A stretch of 64,000 bases of DNA from NCBI RefSeq assembly GCF_002940205.1, contig NZ_MDSK01000023.1:1-64000 (forward strand), read 5' to 3'. Position 1 is the first letter of the stretch. Each line of letters begins with the position of its first letter. Below are positions 41,533-49,731 of this stretch, piece by piece. The translations under genes and the position numbers were made by a program. The notes under the pieces were generated by a model. It was not told the origin of the DNA. It saw nothing but the letters and a program-made list of their open reading frames with translations, and did not search any database. This DNA comes from Xanthomonas arboricola pv. guizotiae. GTDB lineage: Bacteria; Pseudomonadota; Gammaproteobacteria; Xanthomonadales; Xanthomonadaceae.

Positions 41533-42255
41533 TCAGTCGCTTGCGCCGTGCAGGCGTTTGCTCCAGCTCTCTATTTCGCGGCGTTGCAGGCGGCGTTCGA
41601 ACAGTGCCTGCCATGACGGCACCAGCGGCAGCTGCAGCACCTCGGTGATGGCGGCGACATCGACATCGCGCGCATACAGCAGCTGTTGCAGGCGCGACAG
41701 CGTCCAGTGCGGATGCGGCCGCTGCTGCAGTGTCAGCGTATCGCCGGCCGCCACCTCGCCGGGCTGCAGCACGCGGTAATACCAGCCGGTGCGGCCGGTG
41801 TCCTGCACGCGGCGCGCCATGTCGCGCAGGCCGAAACGGTCGGACAGCTTCCAGCATGGCTGACGCAGCTGCGACACCTCCACCACCGCCGTGCCCAACG
41901 CAAAGCGATCGCCCAGGCAGACATTGGCTTCGGTGAGGCCGAGGCTGCTCAGGTTCTCGCCGAATGCGCCGGCCGTCTCCAGCAAGGCATGCGCACCAAG
42001 CTGGCCCTGCCAGGCGGCGTAGTGATCGCGCGGATAATGGTGGATCGCCTTGTCCGGCCCGCCATGCACACGCCGGTCGCCCTGCTCGTCGCCGTGCAGA
42101 CCGTCGGGACCGACGCGCACCCTGCCGTCCACCGCCCGCTTGTCGATCGCGCTGCGGCTACCGGGCCGGGTGAAGTCGCGTGCGATACCGACCGCGACGC
42201 TGTCGATGGTGATCGCGAGCGCAGGCGCCTGCACGCCAGCGGCCTGCGTGCTCAC
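41533..42255 (-). CDS. MOSC-domain protein (YiiM-like)
   Basis: A 240-residue MOSC-domain protein. The conserved cysteine lies in QLRQPCWKLSDRFG, after the GGPDKAIHHYPRDHY and FGENLSSLGL blocks, as in YiiM-type proteins that reduce N-hydroxylated compounds with molybdenum cofactor. The start is GTG 42255, which overlaps the stop of the aminotransferase gene (GTGA). A much longer open frame in the same phase runs through that gene antiphase and is a shadow. Confidence 0.87.
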   Translation of the reverse strand: MSTQAAGVQAPALAITIDSVAVGIARDFTRPGSRSAIDKRAVDGRVRVGPDGLHGDEQGDRRVHGGPDKAIHHYPRDHYAAWQGQLGAHALLETAGAFGENLSSLGLTEANVCLGDRFALGTAVVEVSQLRQPCWKLSDRFGLRDMARRVQDTGRTGWYYRVLQPGEVAAGDTLTLQQRPHPHWTLSRLQQLLYARDVDVAAITEVLQLPLVPSWQALFERRLQRREIESWSKRLHGASD

Positions 42256-43454
42256 GCGCCCTGCCCGGGCAATTCGGCCAGCGCCTCGCGCAGTACCTCG
42301 CCCAGGACCTGGATGCCGGCATCGATCCTGTCGCCGGGCACGGTGACGAACGACAGCCGCAAGGTATTGACCTGCGGCAAGGTGGCGTAGAACGGCGCGC
42401 CCGGCACGAACGCCACATTGCGCGCGATCGCACGCGCCAGCAGCGCGGTGCCGTCCAGCCCGGGCGGCAGGGTCACCCACAGGAACATGCCGCCTTCGGG
42501 GCGATTCCATTGCACCTGGGGCGGGAAATGCCGATCCAGTGCCTCCAGCATCAGGCTGCACTGACGCGCATACAGCGCGCGGATCTGCGGGATATGCGCG
42601 TCCAGGAACTCGTCCTGCAACGTCTGGTGGACCACGCGCTGGGTGAACGAGGGCGTATGCAGATCGGCCGCCTGCTTGGCCTGGATCAGCTTGCCCAGCA
42701 CCGCTTCGGGCGCGACCACGTAGCCCAGCCGCAACCCGGGTGCGAGCACCTTGGAGAACGAGCCCATGTAGATCACGCCCTCCGGGTTGAGCGACAGCAG
42801 GCTCGGCAGCGGCTGGCCGCTGTAATACAGCTCGCCATACGGATCGTCTTCGACGATCGGCACGCCCGCCTCCGCCGCGCGCGCCACCAGGGCCTGACGG
42901 CGCGCCAGCGGCAACCGGCGACCGGTGGGGTTCTGGAAGTTCGGCAGGCAATACAGAAAGCGCGCATCGGCCAGCACCGCAGGATCCAGCGCGTCCACCA
43001 CCACCCCGTCCGCGTCCGAGGGCATGCCGACGAAGCTCGGCTGGAACAGCGAGAACGCCTGCAGCGCGCCCAGGTAGCTCGGCGTTTCCACCAGCACCTT
43101 GCTGCCTTCGTCGATGAAAACCTTGCCGAGCAGGTCCAGGCCCTGCTGCGAGCCGGTGGTGATCAACACCTGGCTGGGCCGGATGCTGGCGCCGTCGCGG
43201 CTCAGGCGTGCGGCCACCCATTCGCGCAGTGGCGCATAGCCTTCGGTGGGGCCGTATTGCAGCGCGGCCTGCGGCGCATCGCGCAGCACCTGATCGCTGG
43301 CCGCGCGCATGCGCTCCACCGGAAAGGTGGCCGGCGACGGCAGCCCGCCGGCGAAGGAAATCACCTCCGGCCGCTCGGTCACCTTGAGGATTTCGCGAAT
43401 CGCCGAACTGGTCAGCGCCTGCGCACGTCGGGAGATCTGGAAGGAGGTCGTCAT
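42252..43454 (-). CDS. PLP-dependent aminotransferase (2-aminoadipate/AAT class I type)
   Basis: A 400-residue fold-type I aminotransferase. The PLP lysine is in MGSFSKVLAPGLRLGYV near residue 230, with VEDDPYGELYYSG and the arginine RLSFV at the end. Its opening VISFAGGLPSPATFP is typical of the 2-aminoadipate/LysN and alanine-type group. The amino donor is not decidable. ATG 43454 gives MTTSFQISRRAQAL. It is coupled to the MOSC gene. Confidence 0.88.
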   Translation of the reverse strand: MTTSFQISRRAQALTSSAIREILKVTERPEVISFAGGLPSPATFPVERMRAASDQVLRDAPQAALQYGPTEGYAPLREWVAARLSRDGASIRPSQVLITTGSQQGLDLLGKVFIDEGSKVLVETPSYLGALQAFSLFQPSFVGMPSDADGVVVDALDPAVLADARFLYCLPNFQNPTGRRLPLARRQALVARAAEAGVPIVEDDPYGELYYSGQPLPSLLSLNPEGVIYMGSFSKVLAPGLRLGYVVAPEAVLGKLIQAKQAADLHTPSFTQRVVHQTLQDEFLDAHIPQIRALYARQCSLMLEALDRHFPPQVQWNRPEGGMFLWVTLPPGLDGTALLARAIARNVAFVPGAPFYATLPQVNTLRLSFVTVPGDRIDAGIQVLGEVLREALAELPGQGA

Positions 43455-43610
43455 CGCGCAAGCATAGCGAAGGCCCATGGCCGACGCGCTGTGCACTGCA
43501 GCGTCGGCTACACAACCCGGCCAGTGACGGTGTTGCTGCTGCACCGACCATCGCCACGCGTCACCACACACGCCTGGGTTGCGGTGGCGCTACCGAAGAA
43601 CTGCGGTGTG

Positions 43611-43865
43611 TCAGTGACGACGTGGCGGCGCCGGCCCGCAGCTGTCGCAGCCACCGCAGGCCGCGGCGTTCTGCGCGGCCGGCGGCGCCACGCGGCGGCC
43701 CAGCGCCCGCATCCACGCAGGCCGCCCATCGCGCAGCAGGCCGATCGCCACTGCGCCACGCACACGCCGCAGCGTGCCGGGGAATTGCTTCTTCATCACC
43801 ACCCACAGGCTGAGCAACACCGCCAGCGCGATGACCAGGTATTGCAGCGTGAGCGACAGATCCAC
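43611..43865 (-). CDS. FeoB-associated Cys-rich small membrane protein
   Basis: An 84-residue protein with one N-terminal transmembrane helix (LQYLVIALAVLLSLWVVM) and a cysteine-rich end, CGGCDSCG. Small proteins of this build follow feoB in many bacteria and are thought to take the place of FeoC. The start is GTG 43865, one base after the feoB stop, so it belongs to the feo operon. Function is inferred from context. Confidence 0.75.
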   Translation of the reverse strand: MDLSLTLQYLVIALAVLLSLWVVMKKQFPGTLRRVRGAVAIGLLRDGRPAWMRALGRRVAPPAAQNAAACGGCDSCGPAPPRRH

Positions 43866-43866
43866 C

Positions 43867-45726
43867 TCAGCCGGCTCCCAGCAGCACGGCCAGCTGGTAG
43901 GTCACCAGCGAGGCCAGGTAGGCCAGCGCGAACAGGTACACCGCGCTGACCGTCATCTGCTTCCACGAGTTGGTCTCGCGCTTGATCGTGGCCAGCGTGG
44001 AGATGCACATCGGCGCGTAGATGTACCAGACCAGCAGCGACAGCGCGGTGGCCAGCGACCAGCCATCGCTGATCAGCGGCGACAAGGCCTGCGCGGCGGC
44101 ATCGTCGTCGGCAGCCGACAGCGCGTACACGGTTGCCAGCGAGGCCACCGCCACTTCGCGCGCGGCCAGGCCGGGGATCAGCGCGATGCAGATCTGCCAG
44201 TTGAAGCCCAGCGGCGCGAAGAAAGTCGCCATCGCATGGCCGATGCGCCCGGCGAAGCTGTAATCGATCGCCGGCAAGGTGGCGTCGGCCGGCGCGGCCG
44301 GAAACGACAGCAGGAACCACAGCAGGATGGTCAGGGCCAGAATGATGCCGCCGACGCGCTTGAGGAAGATCAGCGCACGCTCCCACAGCCCCAGCGCCAG
44401 GTCGGGCAGATGCGGCAGGCGATACGACGGCAGCTCCAGCATCAGCGGGTGCTCGCTCTTGTCGCGGCGCCACTTCTTCATTGTCCACGACACCAGCAGC
44501 GCGCTGACGATGGCCGCGGCATACAACCCGAACAGGATCAGGCCCTGCTGGTTGAAGATGCCCCACACGGTCTTCTGCGGGATGAAGGCGCCGATCAGCA
44601 AGGCATACACCGGCAGGCGCGCCGAACACGTCATCAATGGCGCGACCATGATGGTGGCGAGCCGGTCGCGCGGGTCTTGGATGCTGCGGGTGGACATGAT
44701 GCCGGGCACCGCACAGGCAAAGCTCGACAGCAACGGGATGAACGAGCGCCCGGACAAGCCGGCGGCGGACATCATGCGGTCGAGCAGGAAGGCCGCGCGC
44801 GGCAGGTAGCCGGACTCCTCCAGCGCCAGGATGAAGGCGAACAGGATCAGGATCTGCGGCAGGAAGATCACCACCCCGCCCAGGCCGGCGATGATGCCGT
44901 CCTTGAGCAGGCTGTTGAGCGGGCCTTCCGGCAAGGTGGCGCCGACCCACTCGCCCAGTGCCGAGGTGCCGCCGTCGATCAGGTCCATCACCGGCGTGGC
45001 CCAGGCATACACCGCCTGGAAGATCAGGAACATCACCACCGCCAGCGTGACCAGGCCCCAGAGCGGGTGCAGCAGCCAGCGGTCCAGCGCATCGTCCACC
45101 CGCGAGGTCCGCGTCGGCATGGTCACCGCCGCACTCAGGATCTGCCGCACCTGCGCATGGTAGCTGCCATCGGCCGGCGGCGTGGCGCTGGGGGCGGCCA
45201 GACGCGCGGCCTGCGTATCGAGCCGCTCGACCAGCGCCTTGGCACCGCCGCGGCGCACCGCCACCGTTTCCACCACCGGCACGCCGAGCGCCTGCTCCAG
45301 CGCCGGCAAATCGATGACGATGCCGCGTCGCTGCGCCGCGTCGACCATGTTCAAGGCCACGATCATCGGCCGGCCCAGCTCGCGCAGCTCCAGCGCAAAG
45401 CGCAGGTGCAGGCGCAGGTTGGTCGCATCCATCACGCAGACCAGCACGTCCGGTGCCGGTTCGCCGGGATAGAAGCCACGGCACAGGTCGCGGGTGATCG
45501 CCTCGTCCAGGCTGGCCGGCTGCAGGCTGTAGGCACCGGGAAGATCCAGCACCGCGAAGTCGCGCCCGGACGGCGCACGGAACTGCCCTTCCTTGCGTTC
45601 GACGGTGACGCCGGTGTAGTTGGCGACCTTTTGCCGGCTGCCGGTCAGCTGATTGAACAGCGCGGTCTTGCCGCTGTTGGGATTGCCCACCAGCGCCAGC
45701 CGCAACGGAACACTTGCCGCGCTCAT
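43867..45726 (-). CDS. feoB: Ferrous iron transporter FeoB
   Basis: A 619-residue FeoB. The N-terminal G domain has GNPNSGKTALFN (P-loop), the G3 DLPGAYSL and G4 NMVD motifs. The membrane domain follows with about eight to ten helices including two Gate regions (for example SSFACAVPGIMSTR). It moves Fe2+ into the cytoplasm. It overlaps feoA by 4 bases upstream and is followed by the small Cys-rich protein. Confidence 0.96.
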   Translation of the reverse strand: MSAASVPLRLALVGNPNSGKTALFNQLTGSRQKVANYTGVTVERKEGQFRAPSGRDFAVLDLPGAYSLQPASLDEAITRDLCRGFYPGEPAPDVLVCVMDATNLRLHLRFALELRELGRPMIVALNMVDAAQRRGIVIDLPALEQALGVPVVETVAVRRGGAKALVERLDTQAARLAAPSATPPADGSYHAQVRQILSAAVTMPTRTSRVDDALDRWLLHPLWGLVTLAVVMFLIFQAVYAWATPVMDLIDGGTSALGEWVGATLPEGPLNSLLKDGIIAGLGGVVIFLPQILILFAFILALEESGYLPRAAFLLDRMMSAAGLSGRSFIPLLSSFACAVPGIMSTRSIQDPRDRLATIMVAPLMTCSARLPVYALLIGAFIPQKTVWGIFNQQGLILFGLYAAAIVSALLVSWTMKKWRRDKSEHPLMLELPSYRLPHLPDLALGLWERALIFLKRVGGIILALTILLWFLLSFPAAPADATLPAIDYSFAGRIGHAMATFFAPLGFNWQICIALIPGLAAREVAVASLATVYALSAADDDAAAQALSPLISDGWSLATALSLLVWYIYAPMCISTLATIKRETNSWKQMTVSAVYLFALAYLASLVTYQLAVLLGAG

Positions 45727-45971
45727 GCCTGTGCTCCGTCGACGCGTACCTGCACGCGTGCGGCCTCGCTGCGGCGCAGGGCGAACCGGGTGTAACCGAC
45801 CTGCACCAGCAGCGGTTCGCGCCCGACCGGCCCGGTCGCCAGCACCGTGACTTCTTCGCCGGCGACAAAACCCAGTTCGCGCAGACGCCGGGCGATCGTA
45901 TCGTTGGGGAGGCGATCCTCCACGGAATCCACGATGGCGGCGCGATGCAAGGGCATGTCGGACAGCGTCAC
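45723..45971 (-). CDS. feoA: FeoA, SH3-like partner of FeoB
   Basis: A FeoA with an SH3-like fold (IARRLRELGFVAGEEVTVLATGPVG). I place the start at GTG 45971 (82 residues) because FeoA proteins begin near TLSDMPLH and because a Fur-like palindrome would otherwise lie inside the coding region. The first ATG of the frame is at 46013 and would add 14 residues (LELRTIPNNQAVF) with no counterpart in the family. It stimulates FeoB. Confidence 0.85.
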   Translation of the reverse strand: MTLSDMPLHRAAIVDSVEDRLPNDTIARRLRELGFVAGEEVTVLATGPVGREPLLVQVGYTRFALRRSEAARVQVRVDGAQA

Positions 45972-45989
45972 AAAGACGGCCTGATTGTT

Positions 45990-46010
45990 AGGAATGGTTC
46001 TCAATTCTAG
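45990..46010. promoter_or_regulatory. Fur-like operator upstream of feoAB
   Basis: GAATGGTTCTCAATTC (45992-46007) resembles a Fur box: it is close to palindromic and matches about 10 of 16 positions of the AATGATAATCATTATC core. It precedes the proposed feoA start and faces the divergent enoyl-CoA hydratase gene. Iron control of feo is well known; site identity is inference. Confidence 0.5.
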
Positions 46011-46087
46011 CATCGACGCACCGCGTCATGGCTCAGCCGACCCGTGCCGCTATCATGGTTCGCATCCCATTCATGGACGTTGACGCA

Positions 46088-46885
46088 ATGCAGGACACCG
46101 GCTTGATCGTGGAGGACCAGGGAGCGGTCCGCACGTTGCGACTGCACCGCCCGGCGGTGCACAACGCCTTCGATGCGACCTTGATTGGCGCGCTCACCGA
46201 CGCCTTGCAGCAGGCCGGCCAGGCAGCGCAGATCCGCGTCGTGGTGATCACCGGTGCCGGCGCCGCGTTCTCCGCGGGCGCCGACCTGAACTGGATGCGC
46301 GGGATGGCCGGTGCCAGCGAGGTCGACAACGCGGCCGATGCGCTCGCCCTGGCGCGCCTGATGCGCACGCTGGACGAACTGCCCAAGCCGACCATCGCGC
46401 GCGTCAACGGCGCGGCGTTCGGCGGCGGCGTGGGCCTGGTGGCGTGCTGCGATATCGCCATCGGCTGCACCGAGGCGCGCTTCGGGCTGACCGAGAGCAA
46501 GCTCGGCCTGCTGCCGGCGGTGATTTCGCCGTATGTGATCGCCGCGATCGGCGCGCGCCAGGCACGGCGCTGGTTCGCCACTGCCGAGATCTTCGATGCG
46601 GCGACCGCGCAGTTGCTGGGCCTGTTGCATCAGCTGGTGGCCGCCGACCAACTGGATATCGCGGTGGAGCGCCAGGTCCGCCTGTTGCTGGCGGCCGCAC
46701 CATTGGCCGCGGCCAGCGCCAAGGCGCTGGTGCGCGCGGTGCTGCCGCCGATCGACCGCGACGCCATCGACGCTGCCAATGCCGCATGGATCGCACGCCT
46801 GCGCGTCTCCCCGGAAGGCCAGGAAGGCCTGGGTGCCTTCCTCGACAAGCGCAGCCCGGCCTGGGTGCCGGAGGGCGCGGCGTGA
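46088..46885 (+). CDS. liuC: Enoyl-CoA hydratase, probably methylglutaconyl-CoA hydratase
   Basis: A 265-residue crotonase-fold hydratase. The oxyanion hole lies in TGAGAAFSAGADLNWM and NGAAFGGGVGLVACCD, and the catalytic glutamate region in RFGLTESKLGLLPA. The next gene is HMG-CoA lyase, which uses the product of methylglutaconyl-CoA hydratase, so this is likely the leucine-catabolism enzyme. ATG 46088 gives MQDTGLIVEDQ; upstream ATGs lie toward the feo operator. Confidence 0.85.
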   Translation: MQDTGLIVEDQGAVRTLRLHRPAVHNAFDATLIGALTDALQQAGQAAQIRVVVITGAGAAFSAGADLNWMRGMAGASEVDNAADALALARLMRTLDELPKPTIARVNGAAFGGGVGLVACCDIAIGCTEARFGLTESKLGLLPAVISPYVIAAIGARQARRWFATAEIFDAATAQLLGLLHQLVAADQLDIAVERQVRLLLAAAPLAAASAKALVRAVLPPIDRDAIDAANAAWIARLRVSPEGQEGLGAFLDKRSPAWVPEGAA

Positions 46886-47778
46886 GCGACTTTGTCCGCA
46901 TTGTCGAGGTCGGCCCGCGCGATGGCCTGCAGAACGAAGCGACACCGATCGCCACCGCCGACAAGATCGCCTTGATCGATCAACTCTCCGCGACCGGGCT
47001 GCGCAGCATCGAGGCGACCAGCTTCGTCAGCCCGCGCTGGGTGCCGCAGCTGGCCGATGCGGCCGAGGTGTTTGCCGGCATCACCCAGGCGCCGGGCATC
47101 GCCTATCCGGTGCTGGTGCCGAACCTGCAGGGCTATGCGCGCGCACGCGCCGCCGGTGCGCAGGAGGTTGCGGTGTTCACCGCGGCGTCGGAGGCCTTCA
47201 ATCGCACCAATACCAACGCCGGCATCGACGAATCGATCGCGCGCTTTCGGCCGATCCTGGAACAGGCCGCGCTCGACGGCGTGCGCGTGCGCGGTTACGT
47301 CTCCACCGTGCTGGGCTGCCCGTATCAGGGCGAGGTGCCGGTGGCCGACGTGGTGGATGTCGCGCAACGGCTGTACGCACTGGGCTGCTACGAGATTTCG
47401 CTGGGCGACACCATCGGCGTCGGCACCCCGGCCAAGGCACGCCAGATGCTGGCCGCGGTGGCGCAGGCGGTCCCGATGCCGGCATTGGCCGTGCACTTCC
47501 ACGACACCTACGGCCAGGCGCTGGCCAACATCGCCGCCTGCCTGGAGCAAGGCGTGCGCGTGGTCGATTCGGCGGTGTCCGGTGCCGGCGGTTGCCCCTA
47601 CGCCAAGGGCGCCAGCGGCAATGTCGCCAGCGAAGATGTGGTGTATCTGCTGCACGGGCTGGGCATGCCGACCGGCATCGACCTGCCCGCCCTCGCCCGC
47701 ACCGGCCGCTGGCTGGCGCAGCTGCTGGGCCGCGAGACCGGCAGCAAGGTCGGCAAGGCCCTGGCGGCCGCCGGCTGA
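46882..47778 (+). CDS. liuE: Hydroxymethylglutaryl-CoA lyase
   Basis: A 298-residue HMGL-like TIM-barrel protein. It opens FVRIVEVGPRDGLQNE, the divalent-metal and substrate motif. The HVHFHDTYGQ-type metal histidines appear as AVHFHDTYGQALANI, and the catalytic cysteine is in SGAGGCPYAKGASGN. It splits HMG-CoA to acetoacetate and acetyl-CoA at the end of leucine breakdown. GTG 46882 overlaps the liuC stop (GTGA). The remaining liu genes are not in the window. Confidence 0.93.
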   Translation: MSDFVRIVEVGPRDGLQNEATPIATADKIALIDQLSATGLRSIEATSFVSPRWVPQLADAAEVFAGITQAPGIAYPVLVPNLQGYARARAAGAQEVAVFTAASEAFNRTNTNAGIDESIARFRPILEQAALDGVRVRGYVSTVLGCPYQGEVPVADVVDVAQRLYALGCYEISLGDTIGVGTPAKARQMLAAVAQAVPMPALAVHFHDTYGQALANIAACLEQGVRVVDSAVSGAGGCPYAKGASGNVASEDVVYLLHGLGMPTGIDLPALARTGRWLAQLLGRETGSKVGKALAAAG

Positions 47779-47918
47779 GATTTCGGTCCCGCACGCTGCC
47801 GCACCCGCGCATCTTCCAGGGCGGTCACACGGACGCTTCGGCTAGAATCGCCGGCTGCGTCGTCACCCGTTCGCCTGCCGGCATCCACCGGCTTCCAGGA
47901 TTTCCAAGGAACCACCGC

Positions 47919-48689
47919 ATGCAGCCTTCTTCTGTTCTTGCCATCGTCACCGGCGGCGTTTCCGGCCTGGGCCTGGCCGTGGCGCAGCGCATCGTGGCCG
48001 ACGGCGGCAAGGTCGCCCTGTTCGACGTCAACGCCGACAAGGCCGAGGCGGCGCTGGCGCTGCTCGGTGACGGCAACGCGCAGTATTTCGCCACCGACGT
48101 CACCGACGAGGCGCAGGTCGCCGCCAACGTGGCGCAGGCCGCGCAGGCGCTGGGCGGGCTCAACCTGGCGGTGAACTGCGCCGGCATCCTGGGCGCGGGC
48201 CGCGTGCTCGGCAAGGAAGCGCCGATGCCGCTGGCGACCTTCCGCACCACGGTGCTGGTCAACCTGGTCGGCAGCTTCAATGTCGCCAAGGCCGCGGCCG
48301 ATGTGATGCAGCACAACAGTGCCGGCGACGACGGCGAGCGCGGCGTGATCATCAACACCGCCTCGGTGGCCGCCTACGAAGGCCAGATCGGCCAGGCCGC
48401 CTACGCCGCCAGCAAGGGCGGCGTGGTCGGCATGACCTTGCCGATGGCACGCGAACTGGCCCGCTTCGGCATCCGCGTGATGACGATCGCGCCAGGCGTG
48501 TTCTGGACCCCGATGGTGGACGGCATGCCCGAGGCGGTGCAGCAATCGCTGGCCGCGGCGATCCCGTTCCCCTCGCGGCTGGGCCAACCCGACGAATACG
48601 CCGACACCGTCGCCTTCATCCTGCGCAATCGCTACCTCAATGGCGAGGTGATCCGCCTGGACGGCGGCGTGCGCTTGGCGCCCAAGTAG
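47919..48689 (+). CDS. SDR dehydrogenase, 3-hydroxyacyl-CoA dehydrogenase type 2-like
   Basis: A 256-residue short-chain dehydrogenase. Rossmann glycines TGGVSGLGLAVAQ, the active-site YAASKGG with catalytic Ser upstream (NTASVAAYEG), and the DGGVRLAPK ending resemble HSD17B10-type 3-hydroxyacyl-CoA dehydrogenases. Substrate is most likely a branched 3-hydroxyacyl-CoA given the leucine-catabolic neighbours. The ATG at 47919 follows AAGGA by eight bases. Confidence 0.85.
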   Translation: MQPSSVLAIVTGGVSGLGLAVAQRIVADGGKVALFDVNADKAEAALALLGDGNAQYFATDVTDEAQVAANVAQAAQALGGLNLAVNCAGILGAGRVLGKEAPMPLATFRTTVLVNLVGSFNVAKAAADVMQHNSAGDDGERGVIINTASVAAYEGQIGQAAYAASKGGVVGMTLPMARELARFGIRVMTIAPGVFWTPMVDGMPEAVQQSLAAAIPFPSRLGQPDEYADTVAFILRNRYLNGEVIRLDGGVRLAPK

Positions 48690-48789
48690 CGGGGAATGGG
48701 GAATCGAGAACGGGGAATCGTAACGGCGCCCTACTCTCAGCACCCCGGCCCCGGCTTTTTCGATTCCCTATTCCCAACTCCCGATTCCC
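48690..48789. repeat. GGGAATC-type repeats flanking the efpL start
   Basis: GGGGAATGGGGAATC and GGGGAATCG at 48691-48720 are mirrored by GATTCCC, ATTCCC and GATTCCC on the same strand at 48760-48789. This resembles the array at 41272. No Shine-Dalgarno is visible in front of efpL within it. Confidence 0.7.
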
Positions 48790-49356
48790 ATGAAAGCCAA
48801 CGACATCAAGAAAGGCAACGTCGTCGAATACAACGGCGGCATTTACCAGATCCGCGACATCGAGCGCAGCTCGCCGCAGGGCCGCGGTGGCAACGTGCGC
48901 TTCCGCTTCATCATGTACAGCGTGCCCGGTGGCGCCAAGCTGGACGCCAGCTTCGACGCCGACGACAACCTGCCGGAAGTGGAGTTGCTGCGTCGCCTGT
49001 CGACGTTTTCGTACAAGGATGGCGAGGCGTTCGTGTTCATGGACGACGAGGACTTCACGCCCTACACGCTGGATGCGGACGTGATCGGCACCGATGCCGG
49101 TTACATCATCGACGGGCTGACCGGCATCTACGTGCAGGTGATCGACGACCAGCCGGTGGCCGTGCAACTGCCGCAGACGGTGACGCTGGAAGTGGTCGAA
49201 ACCCCGCCCGAACTCAAGGGCGGCACCGCCACCAAGCGGCCCAAGCCGGCCAAGCTCAATACCGGCCTGGAAATCATGGTGCCCGAGTACATCACCAACG
49301 GTGAGCGCGTGCTGGTCAACACCACGACCGGCGAATTCGCGGGCCGCGCCGACTGA
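48790..49356 (+). CDS. efpL: Elongation factor P-like protein EfpL (YeiP)
   Basis: A 188-residue EF-P paralogue with KOW-like and two OB domains. The tip loop that contacts the peptidyl transferase centre reads [12 protein letters not shown] and carries an arginine instead of the modified lysine of EF-P, the EfpL hallmark. It ends with [12 protein letters not shown]. EfpL helps ribosomes through proline-containing stalls. The start is ATG 48790, preceded by pyrimidine-rich sequence with no purine-rich ribosome-binding site. Confidence 0.93.
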   Translation: MKANDIKKGNVVEYNGGIYQIRDIERSSPQGRGGNVRFRFIMYSVPGGAKLDASFDADDNLPEVELLRRLSTFSYKDGEAFVFMDDEDFTPYTLDADVIGTDAGYIIDGLTGIYVQVIDDQPVAVQLPQTVTLEVVETPPELKGGTATKRPKPAKLNTGLEIMVPEYITNGERVLVNTTTGEFAGRAD

Positions 49357-49488
49357 TGCGCAATCGGTGCAGGCGGATCTGCAACCGGCTGGCTGAGGTG
49401 CGCCGGCTGGTGTGACAGGTGCCAGTTGGTGCGTTGCGTCGTCCCTGGCCGGAGCACTGGGAACTGGGACTTGCAGCTGCATGCGACA

Positions 49489-49521
49489 GCGCCACTTTCT
49501 CCCATCGGGAGAAAGTGGCGC
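49489..49521. repeat. Perfect 33-bp palindrome
   Basis: A perfect 15-bp stem (49489-49503 with 49507-49521, GCGCCACTTTCTCCC) over a 3-base loop. It lies 130 bases after the efpL stop in a 375-base gap. It may terminate efpL transcription, but it lacks a T run and looks like a REP-type repeat. Confidence 0.7.
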
Positions 49522-49535
49522 AAAGCGTCGGATAA

Positions 49536-49590
49536 GGGTACGGGCGAAGCCTCATGCAGTTGGACCTATACGAGAGCTTCGCCCGTACCC
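49536..49590. repeat. 15-bp inverted repeat with 25-base loop
   Basis: Arms GGGTACGGGCGAAGC (49536-49550) and GCTTCGCCCGTACCC (49576-49590) are perfectly complementary. Directly after the 33-bp palindrome and before the broken DUF4105 gene; the rest of this gap holds no gene. Confidence 0.7.
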
Positions 49591-49731
49591 TCACCCCAAC
49601 CCCCGCTCCGCGCCCCGGCCCGCGCTAGCAGCGCGGGCGCTCCAAGCCACGCGCGCCAATGGCGCGCAAGCGGTGCCTTCTCGCCCAGTAGGGAGAGCGG
49701 CTGGTACCGCCCTCCGGCGTGGTCCGAATCG

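Noticed and set aside
41533..43557. A 674-codon minus-strand frame
   Set aside because: Only its last 240 codons, from GTG 42255, are the MOSC protein; the rest runs antiphase through the aminotransferase gene.
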